Positions 1 to 7,378 of a stretch of DNA of 29,993 bases are shown here, in pieces. Source of the stretch: Polaromonas sp. UBA5171 (GTDB taxonomy: Bacteria > Pseudomonadota > Gammaproteobacteria > Burkholderiales > Burkholderiaceae_C). The stretch covers positions 1 to 29,993 of the forward strand of contig DHWX01000105.1 of assembly GCA_002413395.1 (NCBI GenBank), in the 5' to 3' direction. Each line of letters begins with the position of its first letter. Position 1 is the stretch's first letter. Made by a program: the position numbers and the translations under genes. The notes under the pieces are model-generated. The model did not search any database and was not told the DNA's origin. It worked only from the letters and a program-made list of their open reading frames with translations.

Positions 1-31
1 GAATAAATCTGCGTTTCCCTAAGATTGCCCG

Positions 32-211
32 ATGAATTCACTTGTCTTTGTGTCCCTGCTCCCGGTGGTTTTGTTGATTGCTACAGGTTTAATAGCTGGT
101 CGTGCAGGCTGGATAAGGGCCATAGCTATAAAAGACGGTGGATTCAAGTACGAAGTGCAACGTTTAGTAAACGGTTGGGCCAGCCGCCTGAGGGGCCGAA
201 GCACTGTTTGA
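32..211 (+). pseudogene. Remnant of an AEC (auxin efflux carrier) family transporter, N-terminus only
   Basis: An ATG at 32 opens a 59-codon frame that stops at 209-211. Its first ~35 residues form one hydrophobic helix containing LLPVVLLIATGLIAGRAGWI, followed by RAIAIKD. This resembles the first membrane segment of AEC-family permeases (LLPV-LLIA-G-IAGR-GWI-...-KDLS). After KD the resemblance stops and the frame ends in unrelated basic sequence, whereas the family normally runs to about 300 residues with 8-10 helices. I read it as the truncated 5' end of a lost transporter gene. The family call comes from memory of the motif; an expressed small membrane peptide cannot be excluded. Confidence 0.4.
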
Positions 212-298
212 AGCCATTTGCGCCGTCGCTTTCTGCATCGGCCCGAGGTATTGGTCTGCTGCCGGCCGGCCGGGAAAGCCTGGCGGTTAAACTTCCGA

Positions 299-318
299 CA
301 GTTACAAAGCGTCATATT
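299..318 (+). promoter_or_regulatory. Possible PhoB-type (Pho box) operator upstream of the phosphate-transport pair
   Basis: Bases 299-309 (CAGTTACAAAG) match 8 of 11 positions of one half of the E. coli phoA Pho box (CTGTCATAAAG). They are followed by a second half-like GTCATA at 311-316, so the repeats are spaced 10 rather than 11 bases apart. The site lies about 30 bases before the DUF47 start. PhoB control of DUF47-Pit operons is known in other proteobacteria, which is the main reason to note it. The match is imperfect. Confidence 0.25.
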
Positions 319-344
319 TTTGACTTAATTTCTGAGGAGTTGGC

Positions 345-992
345 ATGCTGTTTGGTAAATTTTTGCCGCGAGACGGCAATTTTTTCGAGATGTTCAACCA
401 GCATGCCAACCGGATTGTGGAAGCCGCTCATGCCTTCTCGAACATGGTCGCCAACTACGGTGATATGGAAAAGCGCGAAACCTTTAACCGCGAGGTGGAC
501 AACGCCGAGCGCGCCGCGGACCGCATTACCCAAGAGGTTAGCCGGATGTTGCACAAGACCTTCATCACGCCGATTGACCGCGACCAGATTCATTCGCTGA
601 TCAACACCATGGACGATGTGGCCGACCTGATCCAGGACTCCGCCGAGACCATGGTCCTGTACGACGTGCATCACATGACCGAAGACATCGCTCGCCTCAC
701 CGATTTGAGCGTCAAGTGCTGCGAACGCGTCAAGGACGCCGTCGCGATGATCGGGAAAGTCCGGGATCCAGCGACGGCCGAGGCCGCGCTCAAGACCTGC
801 GAGCAGATTGACCAGCTCGAATCCGATGCTGATCGTGTGATGCGTTCGGCCATGAGCCGACTGTTTCGCGAAGAGCCCGATGTGCGCGAAGTCATCAAGC
901 TCAAGGCCGTTTACGAATTACTGGAAACCATTACCGACAAGTGCGAGGATGTGGCCAACCTGATCGAGGGCATTGTCCTCGAAAATTCCTGA
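345..992 (+). CDS. DUF47/PhoU-like accessory protein of Pit phosphate transport
   Basis: This 215-residue, all-helical soluble protein belongs to the DUF47 family (TIGR00153, YkaA-like), which is structurally related to PhoU and usually encoded beside Pit permeases; it is thought to control phosphate uptake by the permease. Seen here are the family segment KTFITPIDRDQIHSLINTMD (about residues 71-90) and the acidic stretches NREVDNAERAAD and ESDADRVM, which carry the spaced Asp/Glu residues that bind metal clusters in PhoU-like proteins. The ATG at 345 has a good ribosome binding site, GAGGAG at 334-339. Only 16 bases separate the stop from the PiT start, so the two are almost certainly one operon. 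Length and motifs are normal. Confidence 0.93.
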   Translation: MLFGKFLPRDGNFFEMFNQHANRIVEAAHAFSNMVANYGDMEKRETFNREVDNAERAADRITQEVSRMLHKTFITPIDRDQIHSLINTMDDVADLIQDSAETMVLYDVHHMTEDIARLTDLSVKCCERVKDAVAMIGKVRDPATAEAALKTCEQIDQLESDADRVMRSAMSRLFREEPDVREVIKLKAVYELLETITDKCEDVANLIEGIVLENS

Positions 993-1008
993 TCACAGGC
1001 GGCCGTGC

Positions 1009-2019
1009 ATGCAATCCGTACAAACCACCCTTTGGGTCGTCATGCTGCTGGTGTTTCTGGCGATTGTCTTTGACTTCATGAATGGCTTTCACGACGCGGC
1101 CAATTCGATCGCGACGGTGGTCTCCACGGGGGTGCTCAAGCCCGCGCAGGCCGTGTTTTTTGCCGCCGTCTTTAACCTGATCGCCCTGTTTGTTTTTCAT
1201 CTCAGCGTGGCTGCAACCGTGGGCAAAGGCATCGTTCAGCCGGGCGTGGTGGATACGCATGTGGTGTTTGGTGCGCTCATGGGCGCTATTGCCTGGAACC
1301 TGGTGACCTGGATTTATGGCATACCCAGCAGTTCGTCGCATGCGTTGATAGGCGGCATCGTGGGCGCCGTGATCGCCAAAGCCGGTGCCCAGTCACTGAT
1401 CTCGGGCGGGATTGTGAAAACGGTGGCTTTTATTTTTATTTCGCCATTACTGGGTTTTATACTGGGCTCGCTGATGATGGTGTTGGTGTCATGGGTGGGC
1501 CGCAGCGCAACCCCTTCAAAAATTGACCGCTGGTTCCGCCGCCTGCAGCTCGTGTCCGCAGGGGCTTATAGCCTGGGCCATGGCGGCAATGATGCGCAGA
1601 AAACCATCGGCATCATCTGGATGTTGCTGATTGCCACCGGCTACACATCGGCCAGCGACGCCTTGCCGCCCACTTGGACCATTGTGATCTGCTACACGGC
1701 GATTGCCGCTGGCACCCTGTTTGGCGGCTGGCGCATCGTGAAAACCATGGGCCAAAAAATCACCAAGCTCAGGCCCGTGGGCGGTTTTTGCGCCGAAACT
1801 GGCGGCGCGCTGACGCTGTTTCTGGCCACCGCGCTGGGTATTCCGGTATCCACAACCCACACCATCACAGGCGCCATTGTCGGCGTGGGTGCCACGCAGC
1901 GCGCGGCGGCGGTGCGCTGGGGTGTGGCGGGCATGATTGTCTGGGCCTGGATATTCACCATTCCTGTCGCAGCCTTCGTGGCCGCAATCGCCTACTGGGT
2001 CAGCTTGCAGCTTTTCTAA
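1009..2019 (+). CDS. PiT family inorganic phosphate transporter
   Basis: This 336-residue inner-membrane permease takes up metal-phosphate with protons, as the low-affinity Pit proteins do. It shows the inverted-repeat plan of the family: first signature GFHDAANSIA (about residues 26-35) with GIPSSSSHALIGGIVGA (104-120), then the second copy AYSLGHGGNDAQKTIGII (186-203) with GIPVSTTHTITGAIVG near residue 285. Hydrophobic segments fill the rest, with one polar loop around 165-185. I chose the ATG at 1009 because a TTG at 973 would overlap the upstream gene and add a non-hydrophobic extension. It is probably cotranscribed with the DUF47 gene. At about 336 residues it belongs to the short PiT class (E. 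coli PitA is about 500). Confidence 0.93.
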   Translation: MQSVQTTLWVVMLLVFLAIVFDFMNGFHDAANSIATVVSTGVLKPAQAVFFAAVFNLIALFVFHLSVAATVGKGIVQPGVVDTHVVFGALMGAIAWNLVTWIYGIPSSSSHALIGGIVGAVIAKAGAQSLISGGIVKTVAFIFISPLLGFILGSLMMVLVSWVGRSATPSKIDRWFRRLQLVSAGAYSLGHGGNDAQKTIGIIWMLLIATGYTSASDALPPTWTIVICYTAIAAGTLFGGWRIVKTMGQKITKLRPVGGFCAETGGALTLFLATALGIPVSTTHTITGAIVGVGATQRAAAVRWGVAGMIVWAWIFTIPVAAFVAAIAYWVSLQLF

Positions 2020-2074
2020 AGCGCAGTCCGCAAAGGTTCATGCAGTAGGCGAAGGACAAGCGTGGGGGCAATAT

Positions 2075-2533
2075 TTACTGGCTTATTTTTCGGGCTTCTT
2101 CGACCTGGTACTCAAAGTAGTGTTGGAAGCTGAAGGCGATACTGGACATCAAGGCAATGGCGCCAAACAGCAGTGCCAGCACGACCGCGCCTATGGTGAG
2201 CCAGCTGGTGTGACCTGCCAGCGCATCCGGCGCAGCCGGGTTATACCGCGCATTCCATTTTTCAGGTGACATCAATCCGTAGTAAATCGCGGTCAGCGCG
2301 GTGCCGGCCAGGGTAAAACCGAGCAGCGGAATCAGCACCCAGGACAGTTGGTCGTCCTGACCGTAAAGTCGCACTCGTTCAACTCCCCACCAGCCTAGTG
2401 CCGCGGCGATGGGGTGCACCCAAGCCCACAGGTCGTCCGCGCCGAACAGGTACAGGCGGTGCAGCCCCAGTTGGCCGCCGATGAGGGTCAGCCAGGCGGC
2501 GACTGTTTTGTTTTTTGAGGAGGGTGGTTGCAT
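2075..2533 (-). CDS. TM2-domain-containing membrane protein of unknown function
   Basis: The 152-residue product begins at the ATG read from 2533. Its N-terminal part, KNKTVAAWLTLIGGQLGLHRLYLFG (given here in pieces: KNKTVAAWLT then LIGGQLGLHRLYLFG), fits the TM2 domain pattern of two membrane helices with a G-x-HR-Y-G turn (residues about 8-32). A second pair of strongly hydrophobic segments lies at about 70-95 and 115-140, giving roughly four helices, and the C-terminus FQHYFEYQVEEARKISQ is polar. The gene starts 7 bases after the stop of the GNAT gene and is probably translated from the same mRNA. The role of TM2 proteins of this kind is unknown. Longer readings upstream run through the GNAT gene and are not credible. 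Confidence 0.75.
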   Translation of the reverse strand: MQPPSSKNKTVAAWLTLIGGQLGLHRLYLFGADDLWAWVHPIAAALGWWGVERVRLYGQDDQLSWVLIPLLGFTLAGTALTAIYYGLMSPEKWNARYNPAAPDALAGHTSWLTIGAVVLALLFGAIALMSSIAFSFQHYFEYQVEEARKISQ

Positions 2534-2540
2534 GCGGCGA

Positions 2541-3077
2541 TTATCGGGCGGCCAGATCGAGTGGCGGTTGCGTGTCGCCCGCGCCGAGGGTTTTTTCCAT
2601 AATGACAATGTCGCGCCATGCGCCGAATTTCCAGCCGCAGGAGGCGATGGCGCCAACATGCACGAAGCCCAGCGCCCGATGAACGCCAATCGACCCGACA
2701 TTGGCCGAGTCGCCGATGATGGCCATGACCTTGCGAATGTCCGCGGCCTCGCAGCGCGTCAGAAACTCGGACAGCAGGGCCCGGCCAAGCCCTTTGCGGT
2801 GCAGATTCGGTGCCAGGTAAATTGAGTCCTCCACCGAATACCGGTAGGCCGAACGTGGCTTGAACCAGTTGCCATAGGCAAACCCGGCGAACTGTCCATC
2901 GTGTTCAGCGACCAGATAGGGCAGGCCTTTGGACAGCACATCGGCGCGGCGCGTAGCCATGTCGGCCGCGCTGGGCGGTTCTGTTTCAAAGGTTCCCGTG
3001 CCGTGCAGCACATGGTGGGCGTAAATGGCGGTGATGGCGGGAAGGTCTTTGTCGTGGCTGGGGCGTATGAGGAGCAT
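2541..3077 (-). CDS. GNAT family N-acetyltransferase, phosphinothricin acetyltransferase (Pat/Bar) type
   Basis: The 178-residue protein has the GNAT fold. The Pat-like N-terminus LIRPSHDKDLPAITAIYAHH is followed by TGTFETEPPS (about residues 27-36), a marker of the phosphinothricin/methionine sulfoximine acetyltransferase group. Strand SVEDSIYLAP (81-90) precedes the acetyl-CoA pyrophosphate loop HRKGLGRALL (93-102), and N126...H133RALGF forms motif B. Such enzymes acetylate the amino group of glutamate analogues or methionine sulfone using acetyl-CoA; the natural substrate here is unknown. I prefer the ATG at 3077 to a TTG at 3086. It is first in a two-gene unit with the TM2 protein and diverges from rpsP, 188 bases away. 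Confidence 0.88.
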   Translation of the reverse strand: MLLIRPSHDKDLPAITAIYAHHVLHGTGTFETEPPSAADMATRRADVLSKGLPYLVAEHDGQFAGFAYGNWFKPRSAYRYSVEDSIYLAPNLHRKGLGRALLSEFLTRCEAADIRKVMAIIGDSANVGSIGVHRALGFVHVGAIASCGWKFGAWRDIVIMEKTLGAGDTQPPLDLAAR

Positions 3078-3156
3078 GTGGATCAATTCATCTGGGTGGA
3101 CCCGCTGTCGCGGGCATAGGTCGGGAGGGATTTTCCGCCAAAACCATGCAGCAGGC

Positions 3157-3162
3157 TATAAT
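3157..3162 (+). promoter_or_regulatory. Probable -10 element of the rpsP operon promoter
   Basis: A perfect TATAAT lies about 105 bases before the rpsP start, inside the 188-base divergent region. No good -35 is visible: TTCCGC at 3133-3138, 18 bases upstream, is the best candidate. The placement suits the rpsP-rimM-trmD-rplS operon. Confidence 0.45.
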
Positions 3163-3265
3163 TGCAGGCTTTGCAGCATTTCGCTGGCCGGGTGCCATGT
3201 CGTGTGTCTCAAGCGCTGCAGGAATATTTTGGGGTGTTTTTGCCCCACCACCCGAAGGATAAATC

Positions 3266-3517
3266 ATGGTCGTCATTCGACTTTCACGCGGCGGCTCCAA
3301 GCACCGTCCTTTTTTCAATATCGTTGTGGCCGACAAACGCGTTCGTCGCGATGGCCGCTTCATCGAGCGCATCGGTTTTTACAACCCGATTGCCAAGGGT
3401 GGCGAAGAAGGCCTGCGCATTGCGCAAGACCGTTTGACCCACTGGATTGGCGTGGGCGCCCAGGCGTCCCCGACCGTGCTGCGTCTGGTCAAGCAGGGCG
3501 CCACCAAGGTTGCCTGA
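3266..3517 (+). CDS. rpsP: 30S ribosomal protein S16
   Basis: The 83-residue protein matches S16 along its whole length: the start MVVIRLSRGGSKHRPFF, then NIVVADKRVRRDGRFIERIGFYNP and a C-terminal half ending in DRLTHWIGVGAQASPTVLRL. S16 binds 16S rRNA early in 30S assembly. The ATG at 3266 follows GAAGGAT at about 3254-3260. It is the first gene of the widely conserved rpsP-rimM-trmD-rplS operon, and rimM starts 27 bases after its stop. Size is typical for betaproteobacteria. Confidence 0.98.
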   Translation: MVVIRLSRGGSKHRPFFNIVVADKRVRRDGRFIERIGFYNPIAKGGEEGLRIAQDRLTHWIGVGAQASPTVLRLVKQGATKVA

Positions 3518-3544
3518 TTTTTTAGAAGCTCTCCAGAAGTTTCA

Positions 3545-4162
3545 ATGCTGCCCGACCTTCCGTCGCCCGCAGGCCTGACACCTTCAAGCTTGCCGGATGA
3601 TGCGATTGAAGTCGGGCGCATTCTGGACGCGTGGGGTGTCAAAGGCTGGGTCAAAATCCTGCCGCACAGCACTGATCCAGAGGCACTTTTTTCAGCCAAA
3701 GCCTGGTTTTTGCAAGCGCCCGAGACGAAATTCCGCCCGGGTTTCACAGCTTTTTCGGGAACGGTGTCGCTCCATGTGGACGAGGTCAAAGCCCACTCCG
3801 ATTCGGTCGTCGCCAAATTCAGTGGTCTGGACGATCGCAATGCTGCGGAGGCTTTGCGGGGCGTACGGATTTTTCTGCCACGCAGCAGTTTCCCGGCCGC
3901 TTCCAAAGACGAGTATTACTGGGTCGATCTGATCGGCCTGAGCGTGGTTAACCGCGAAGGCGTTGATCTGGGCCTGGTGCGTGACCTGATGACCACCGGC
4001 CCGCACTCGGTGCTGTGCGTTGAATACGCGACCAGCCAGCAAGATGCCTCAGATACCAAAGCCACGGTAACCGAGCGCATGATCCCTTTTGTCTCGGCCT
4101 ACGTTGATGCGGTGGATATTGCCGGCAAGCGTATTACCGTTGACTGGCAGCCCGACTATTGA
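3545..4162 (+). CDS. rimM: Ribosome maturation factor RimM
   Basis: This 205-residue protein assists maturation of the 3' domain of 16S rRNA in the 30S subunit and works with the S19-containing head. The RimM N-terminal domain is recognised by DAIEVGRILDAWGVKGWVKI (residues 19-38). The C-terminal PRC-barrel begins at EYYWVDLIGLSV (about residue 121), continues through GLVRDLMTTGPHSVLCV and ends with MIPFVSAYVDAVDI. The first ~18 residues (a Pro-rich lead) extend beyond E. coli RimM but are common in beta relatives. The ATG at 3545 is the only start that keeps the whole N-domain with normal spacing from rpsP. Confidence 0.96.
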   Translation: MLPDLPSPAGLTPSSLPDDAIEVGRILDAWGVKGWVKILPHSTDPEALFSAKAWFLQAPETKFRPGFTAFSGTVSLHVDEVKAHSDSVVAKFSGLDDRNAAEALRGVRIFLPRSSFPAASKDEYYWVDLIGLSVVNREGVDLGLVRDLMTTGPHSVLCVEYATSQQDASDTKATVTERMIPFVSAYVDAVDIAGKRITVDWQPDY

Positions 4163-4212
4163 GATGCCTCGGGTTGCGTTGACGCGGTTCGCGCGCGCAA
4201 AATAGCCTCGCC

Positions 4213-4995
4213 ATGCGCTTCGATGTCATCACCCTGTTCCCCGAGCTTTTTGCACCATTTCTTGTCTGTGGCGTCACCCGCCGTGCCTACGAGTCGGGCC
4301 TGGTTGAAGTCAGGCTGTGGAACCCCCGCGATTTTGCCGAAGGCAATTACCGCCGTGTCGATGACCGGCCATTTGGCGGCGGGCCCGGCATGGTGTTGAT
4401 GGCCGAACCACTCACGCGGTGTCTGGAAAGCCTGAGGGCCGAGCGGGCCACCCGCGCAGCGCCAGATGATGCGCCGACGGTTCTGTTTTCTCCTGTGGGC
4501 CAGGTTTTGAATCACGCCAGCGTGGAGCGCTGGTCGGCCAGCAGCGGCGCGGTGCTGATCTGTGGACGTTATGAAGGGCTGGACCAGCGCTTTATAGACA
4601 CCCATGTTGATCTGCAGATCAGTCTGGGGGATTTTGTACTGTCGGGCGGGGAAATCGCTGCCATGGCACTGCTCGACGCCGTCGCGCGGTTGCAGCCAGG
4701 CGTGCTCAACGACGCAGGCAGTCACCAGTTTGACAGTTTCAACCCGGCACTTGACGGCTTGCTCGATTGCCCCCATTACACCCGGCCGGAAGCCTGGCGC
4801 GATCAGCCAGTGCCGGCCGTCTTGTTGTCTGGCAACCATGCCCGCATCGAGTGCTGGCGGCGTGAGCAACGGCTGGCCGTGACCCAGCGCCAGCGCCCAG
4901 AGCTGGTGCGACAGGCGCGTGTGGCCGGCCATTTAAGCGCCAGCGATGAAGCCTTCCTGGCTGATTTGGTCCTCAATCCGGCGCAGGGTGACTGA
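4213..4995 (+). CDS. trmD: tRNA (guanine-N1-)-methyltransferase
   Basis: TrmD methylates G37 at N1 in tRNAs that have G36, using S-adenosylmethionine, and so prevents +1 frameshifting. The 260-residue product starts MRFDVITLFPELF and carries DDRPFGGGPGM (about residues 51-61). The trefoil-knot SAM-binding core is LICGRYEGLDQRFID (about 116-130) followed by LGDFVLSGGE, with DAVARLQPGVL after it. The C-terminal tRNA-binding part includes YTRPEAWRDQPVPAVLLSGNHA. It lies 50 bases after rimM with no strong Shine-Dalgarno. All expected core motifs are present. Confidence 0.97.
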   Translation: MRFDVITLFPELFAPFLVCGVTRRAYESGLVEVRLWNPRDFAEGNYRRVDDRPFGGGPGMVLMAEPLTRCLESLRAERATRAAPDDAPTVLFSPVGQVLNHASVERWSASSGAVLICGRYEGLDQRFIDTHVDLQISLGDFVLSGGEIAAMALLDAVARLQPGVLNDAGSHQFDSFNPALDGLLDCPHYTRPEAWRDQPVPAVLLSGNHARIECWRREQRLAVTQRQRPELVRQARVAGHLSASDEAFLADLVLNPAQGD

Positions 4996-5013
4996 AGACT
5001 TGCAACACAATTT

Positions 5014-5021
5014 GCTATAAT
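5014..5021 (+). promoter_or_regulatory. Extended -10 promoter upstream of rplS
   Basis: The string TGCTATAAT (TG at 5013-5014, TATAAT at 5016-5021) is a textbook extended -10 element. It lies in the 146-base gap between trmD and rplS and would give an rplS transcript with a leader of about 115 bases. A small stem-loop (ACCTC 5065-5069, loop ACC, GAGGT 5073-5077) sits in that leader. No canonical -35 is seen, which extended -10 promoters often do without. Confidence 0.5.
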
Positions 5022-5141
5022 CAAAAGCTTTTCGGTCCTCTGACGGCCACTGCAACCATCTTGAACCTCACCGAGGTGTCCATGGATTTGCGGTCTTTAG
5101 CGTAGCGCGTGCATGAACGAAAAAGTTAGATGGAATAAATC

Positions 5142-5507
5142 ATGAATCTGATCCAGACCCTAGAGCAGGAAGAAATTACCCGCTTGAACAAGACCATTCC
5201 AGTGTACTCCCCAGGCGACACGGTCATTGTCAGCGTGAACGTTGTTGAAGGCACCCGCAAGCGTATGCAGGCTTTTGAGGGCGTCGTGATTGCCAAGCGC
5301 AACCGCGGCCTGAACTCCAGCTTCATTGTTCGCAAAATTTCCAATGGCGAAGGCGTTGAGCGGACCTTCCAGGTTTACAGCCCGCTGATCGCAAAAATCG
5401 AAGTCAAACGCCGCGGTGACGTGCGCCGTGCCAAGCTGTACTACCTGCGCAGCCGCAGCGGCAAGTCGGCGCGCATCAGGGAAAAACTGGGCGCCAAAGC
5501 GGCCTGA
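5142..5507 (+). CDS. rplS: 50S ribosomal protein L19
   Basis: This 121-residue L19 sits at the 30S-50S interface. The family core is plain: IPVYSPGDTVIVSVNVVEG (about residues 20-38), RMQAFEGVVIAKRNRGLNSSF, then FQVYSPLIAKIEVKRRGDVRRAKLYYLR and a basic C-terminus ending KLGAKAA. The start at 5142 is preceded by a weak GATGGAATAAATC. It closes the rpsP operon, has its own probable promoter in the trmD-rplS gap, and is followed 16 bases later by an intrinsic terminator. Confidence 0.98.
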   Translation: MNLIQTLEQEEITRLNKTIPVYSPGDTVIVSVNVVEGTRKRMQAFEGVVIAKRNRGLNSSFIVRKISNGEGVERTFQVYSPLIAKIEVKRRGDVRRAKLYYLRSRSGKSARIREKLGAKAA

Positions 5508-5523
5508 TATCAGCCCAACCCGG

Positions 5524-5552
5524 GGAAAGGCCGCTCTTTTGGGCGGCTTTTT
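5524..5552 (+). terminator. Rho-independent terminator of the rpsP-rplS operon
   Basis: Stem GCCGC (5530-5534) pairs with GCGGC (5543-5547) across a T-rich loop and is followed at once by TTTTT (5548-5552). It lies just after the rplS stop. Confidence 0.85.
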
Positions 5553-5575
5553 CATGCCTGTTACGCTACGAGCGT

Positions 5576-6280
5576 ATGAGTTTTATCAAGCCATTGCCAA
5601 AGTTTGATCCGCGCAGCATTCCGGTGTTGGGGATTGATAGCCACCTCGCGGGCGTGGCGCTGGATCGCCTGGCGCCACAGGCACTGCGTGAGCGTTTCAG
5701 GCATCCACCGGTCTGGACACCCGAGCACAGCGTGGAAAAGAAGTTCGTCAATCGTGAGTCGGCGCTGGCGGCCGTGCTGGTGCCGCTGGTGATGCGCAGC
5801 GAACTCATGCTGTTGCTGACCGAGCGGGCCTCCAACCTTTCCACCCATTCGGGCCAGATTGCCCTGCCTGGCGGCCGCACCGACAAATCCGATCAGGACG
5901 CTGTGGCCACTGCGCTGCGGGAAGCCCACGAGGAAATTGGCTTGCCGCGGGGCCATGTGGAGGTGCTGGGTACCTTGCCGACCTATGTCACGGGCACGGC
6001 GTTCATCATCACACCGGTGGTGGCGCTGGTCAAACCCGGGTTTGCACTGCGGCCCAACCCGGGGGAAGTGGCCGATGTCTTTGAGGTGCCACTGGGGTAT
6101 TTGATGAATCCTGCTCATCATCGGCGTCACGAGATGGAATTTGACGGCGTGCTGCGCCAGTGGCTCTCCATGCCCTATACGGAGCAACCAGTCGACGCGG
6201 ACAGCGAAGCACGGGAACGCTACATTTGGGGTGCAACCGCTGGCATGCTGCGCAACCTCTACCGCTTCCTTGCTGCCTAG
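5576..6280 (+). CDS. Nudix hydrolase, CoA pyrophosphatase (NudL) type
   Basis: The 234-residue protein carries the UPF0035/CoA-pyrophosphatase signature followed by a Nudix box: LLLTERASNLSTHSGQIALP, then GGRTDKSDQDA and LREAHEEIGL (about residues 81-126). Enzymes of this group cleave coenzyme A and its acyl derivatives to 3',5'-ADP and phosphopantetheine, in the cytosol, with Mg or Mn held by the REXXEE glutamates. The Nudix-box first Glu is replaced by Gln/Asp, which is usual in this subfamily. The ATG at 5576 starts 24 bases after the rplS terminator and has a poor ribosome binding site. The CobD-like gene follows 42 bases after its stop, so the two may be cotranscribed. Confidence 0.9.
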   Translation: MSFIKPLPKFDPRSIPVLGIDSHLAGVALDRLAPQALRERFRHPPVWTPEHSVEKKFVNRESALAAVLVPLVMRSELMLLLTERASNLSTHSGQIALPGGRTDKSDQDAVATALREAHEEIGLPRGHVEVLGTLPTYVTGTAFIITPVVALVKPGFALRPNPGEVADVFEVPLGYLMNPAHHRRHEMEFDGVLRQWLSMPYTEQPVDADSEARERYIWGATAGMLRNLYRFLAA

Positions 6281-6322
6281 TGACGAGCGCGGGAGCCACA
6301 TCGAACACCGTTATGATTTGGC

Positions 6323-7351
6323 ATGAGTTTTTTAGCCGTTTTGTTTGCTCTCATCATTGAACAGGCCCGGCCACTGGCCCGTGGCAACTGGGTGCATATG
6401 GCTGCCCGGGGGTGGGCCCGCTGGGCCAATCGCAGTCTGGATGCGGGTAAGCCGCAGCACGGATGGATTGCATGGACCGTCGCCGTGGTGATTCCGTCGT
6501 TGGCCACGCTGCTGATTCACTGGCTGCTTTTGAGCGTGAGTGTGCTGCTGGCTTTTGCGTGGAGCGCGGCCATTTTGTATGTCACGCTGGGTTTCCGGCA
6601 GTTTAGCCACTATTTCACCGACATACGCGACGCGCTGGACGAGGGCGATGAAACCACGGCACGCGAGTTGCTGGCGCAATGGCGCCAGGTCGATGCCAGC
6701 GAACTGCCGCGCAGTGAAATCGTGCGCCATGTGATTGAATACTCGGTGCTTGCCGCGCATCGCCACGTGTTTGGCGTGCTGGGCTGGTTTTCAGTGCTCG
6801 CCGCGCTGGGGCTGGGACCGGCGGGCGCCGTGTTTTATCGCTTGGCCGAATTTGTCGCGCGTTACTGGAGTGACAAGAAAAAATCCGTCGCAGCCGCCGG
6901 AGAAGGCGCCAGCCCGGCCTTGCAATTGGCAGCAGCCCGCGCCTGGGGCGTCATCGACTATGTGCCTGCCAGGGTTACTTCGCTCGGCTTTGCCGTGGTG
7001 GGCAGTTTTGAAGACGCCATTGATGCGTGGCGCAATTACACCCAGCGCTTTGCGGCCAGCGCGCCTGCCGCGACAGAAAACCGCAACGACGGCATCATTC
7101 TTGCCGCCACCTCTGGCGCGGTGAATGTGCGGCTGGGCGGTGTCGCGTTGAAGGCGAAGTTTTCGTCTGATGCCTCGCAGGGTTTTCCAGGGGATGGCCT
7201 GGATGACGAGGAGAACACAACCACCGAATCCATGCCTGGCCGGGAGCCCGAGGTGGGGCATCTGCGCAGCGTTGTGGGGCTGGTATGGCGCTCGGTAGTG
7301 CTCTGGATGGTATTGCTGGCCTTGTTGACGCTGGCGCGCCTGCTGGGCTGA
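6323..7351 (+). CDS. CobD/CbiB-like integral membrane protein of unknown role
   Basis: The 342-residue protein starts MSFLAVLFALIIEQARPL and has hydrophobic helices near residues 1-14, 52-88, 149-180 and 320-341. It is related to the CobD/CbiB and AmpE-like group: LGFRQFSHYFTDIRDALDEGD with ELLAQWR (about residues 89-120) corresponds to the region where CbiB has its R-x-F-x-D-x-x-R-A-L helix. True CbiB joins aminopropanol to adenosylcobyric acid; no other cobalamin gene lies nearby, and betaproteobacteria commonly keep this paralogue outside B12 clusters, so I do not assign that reaction. It converges on rsgA with 27 bases between the stops. Confidence 0.7.
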   Translation: MSFLAVLFALIIEQARPLARGNWVHMAARGWARWANRSLDAGKPQHGWIAWTVAVVIPSLATLLIHWLLLSVSVLLAFAWSAAILYVTLGFRQFSHYFTDIRDALDEGDETTARELLAQWRQVDASELPRSEIVRHVIEYSVLAAHRHVFGVLGWFSVLAALGLGPAGAVFYRLAEFVARYWSDKKKSVAAAGEGASPALQLAAARAWGVIDYVPARVTSLGFAVVGSFEDAIDAWRNYTQRFAASAPAATENRNDGIILAATSGAVNVRLGGVALKAKFSSDASQGFPGDGLDDEENTTTESMPGREPEVGHLRSVVGLVWRSVVLWMVLLALLTLARLLG

Positions 7352-7378
7352 CAACAGGAGGCCAACGGGTACGCCTGG

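Noticed and set aside
2534..2701. 56-codon N-terminal extension of the TM2 protein
   Set aside because: It runs inside the GNAT gene in another frame. The ATG at 2533 begins directly before the TM2 domain.
4156..4932. 258-codon open frame opposite trmD
   Set aside because: trmD has every family motif; the reverse frame has none.
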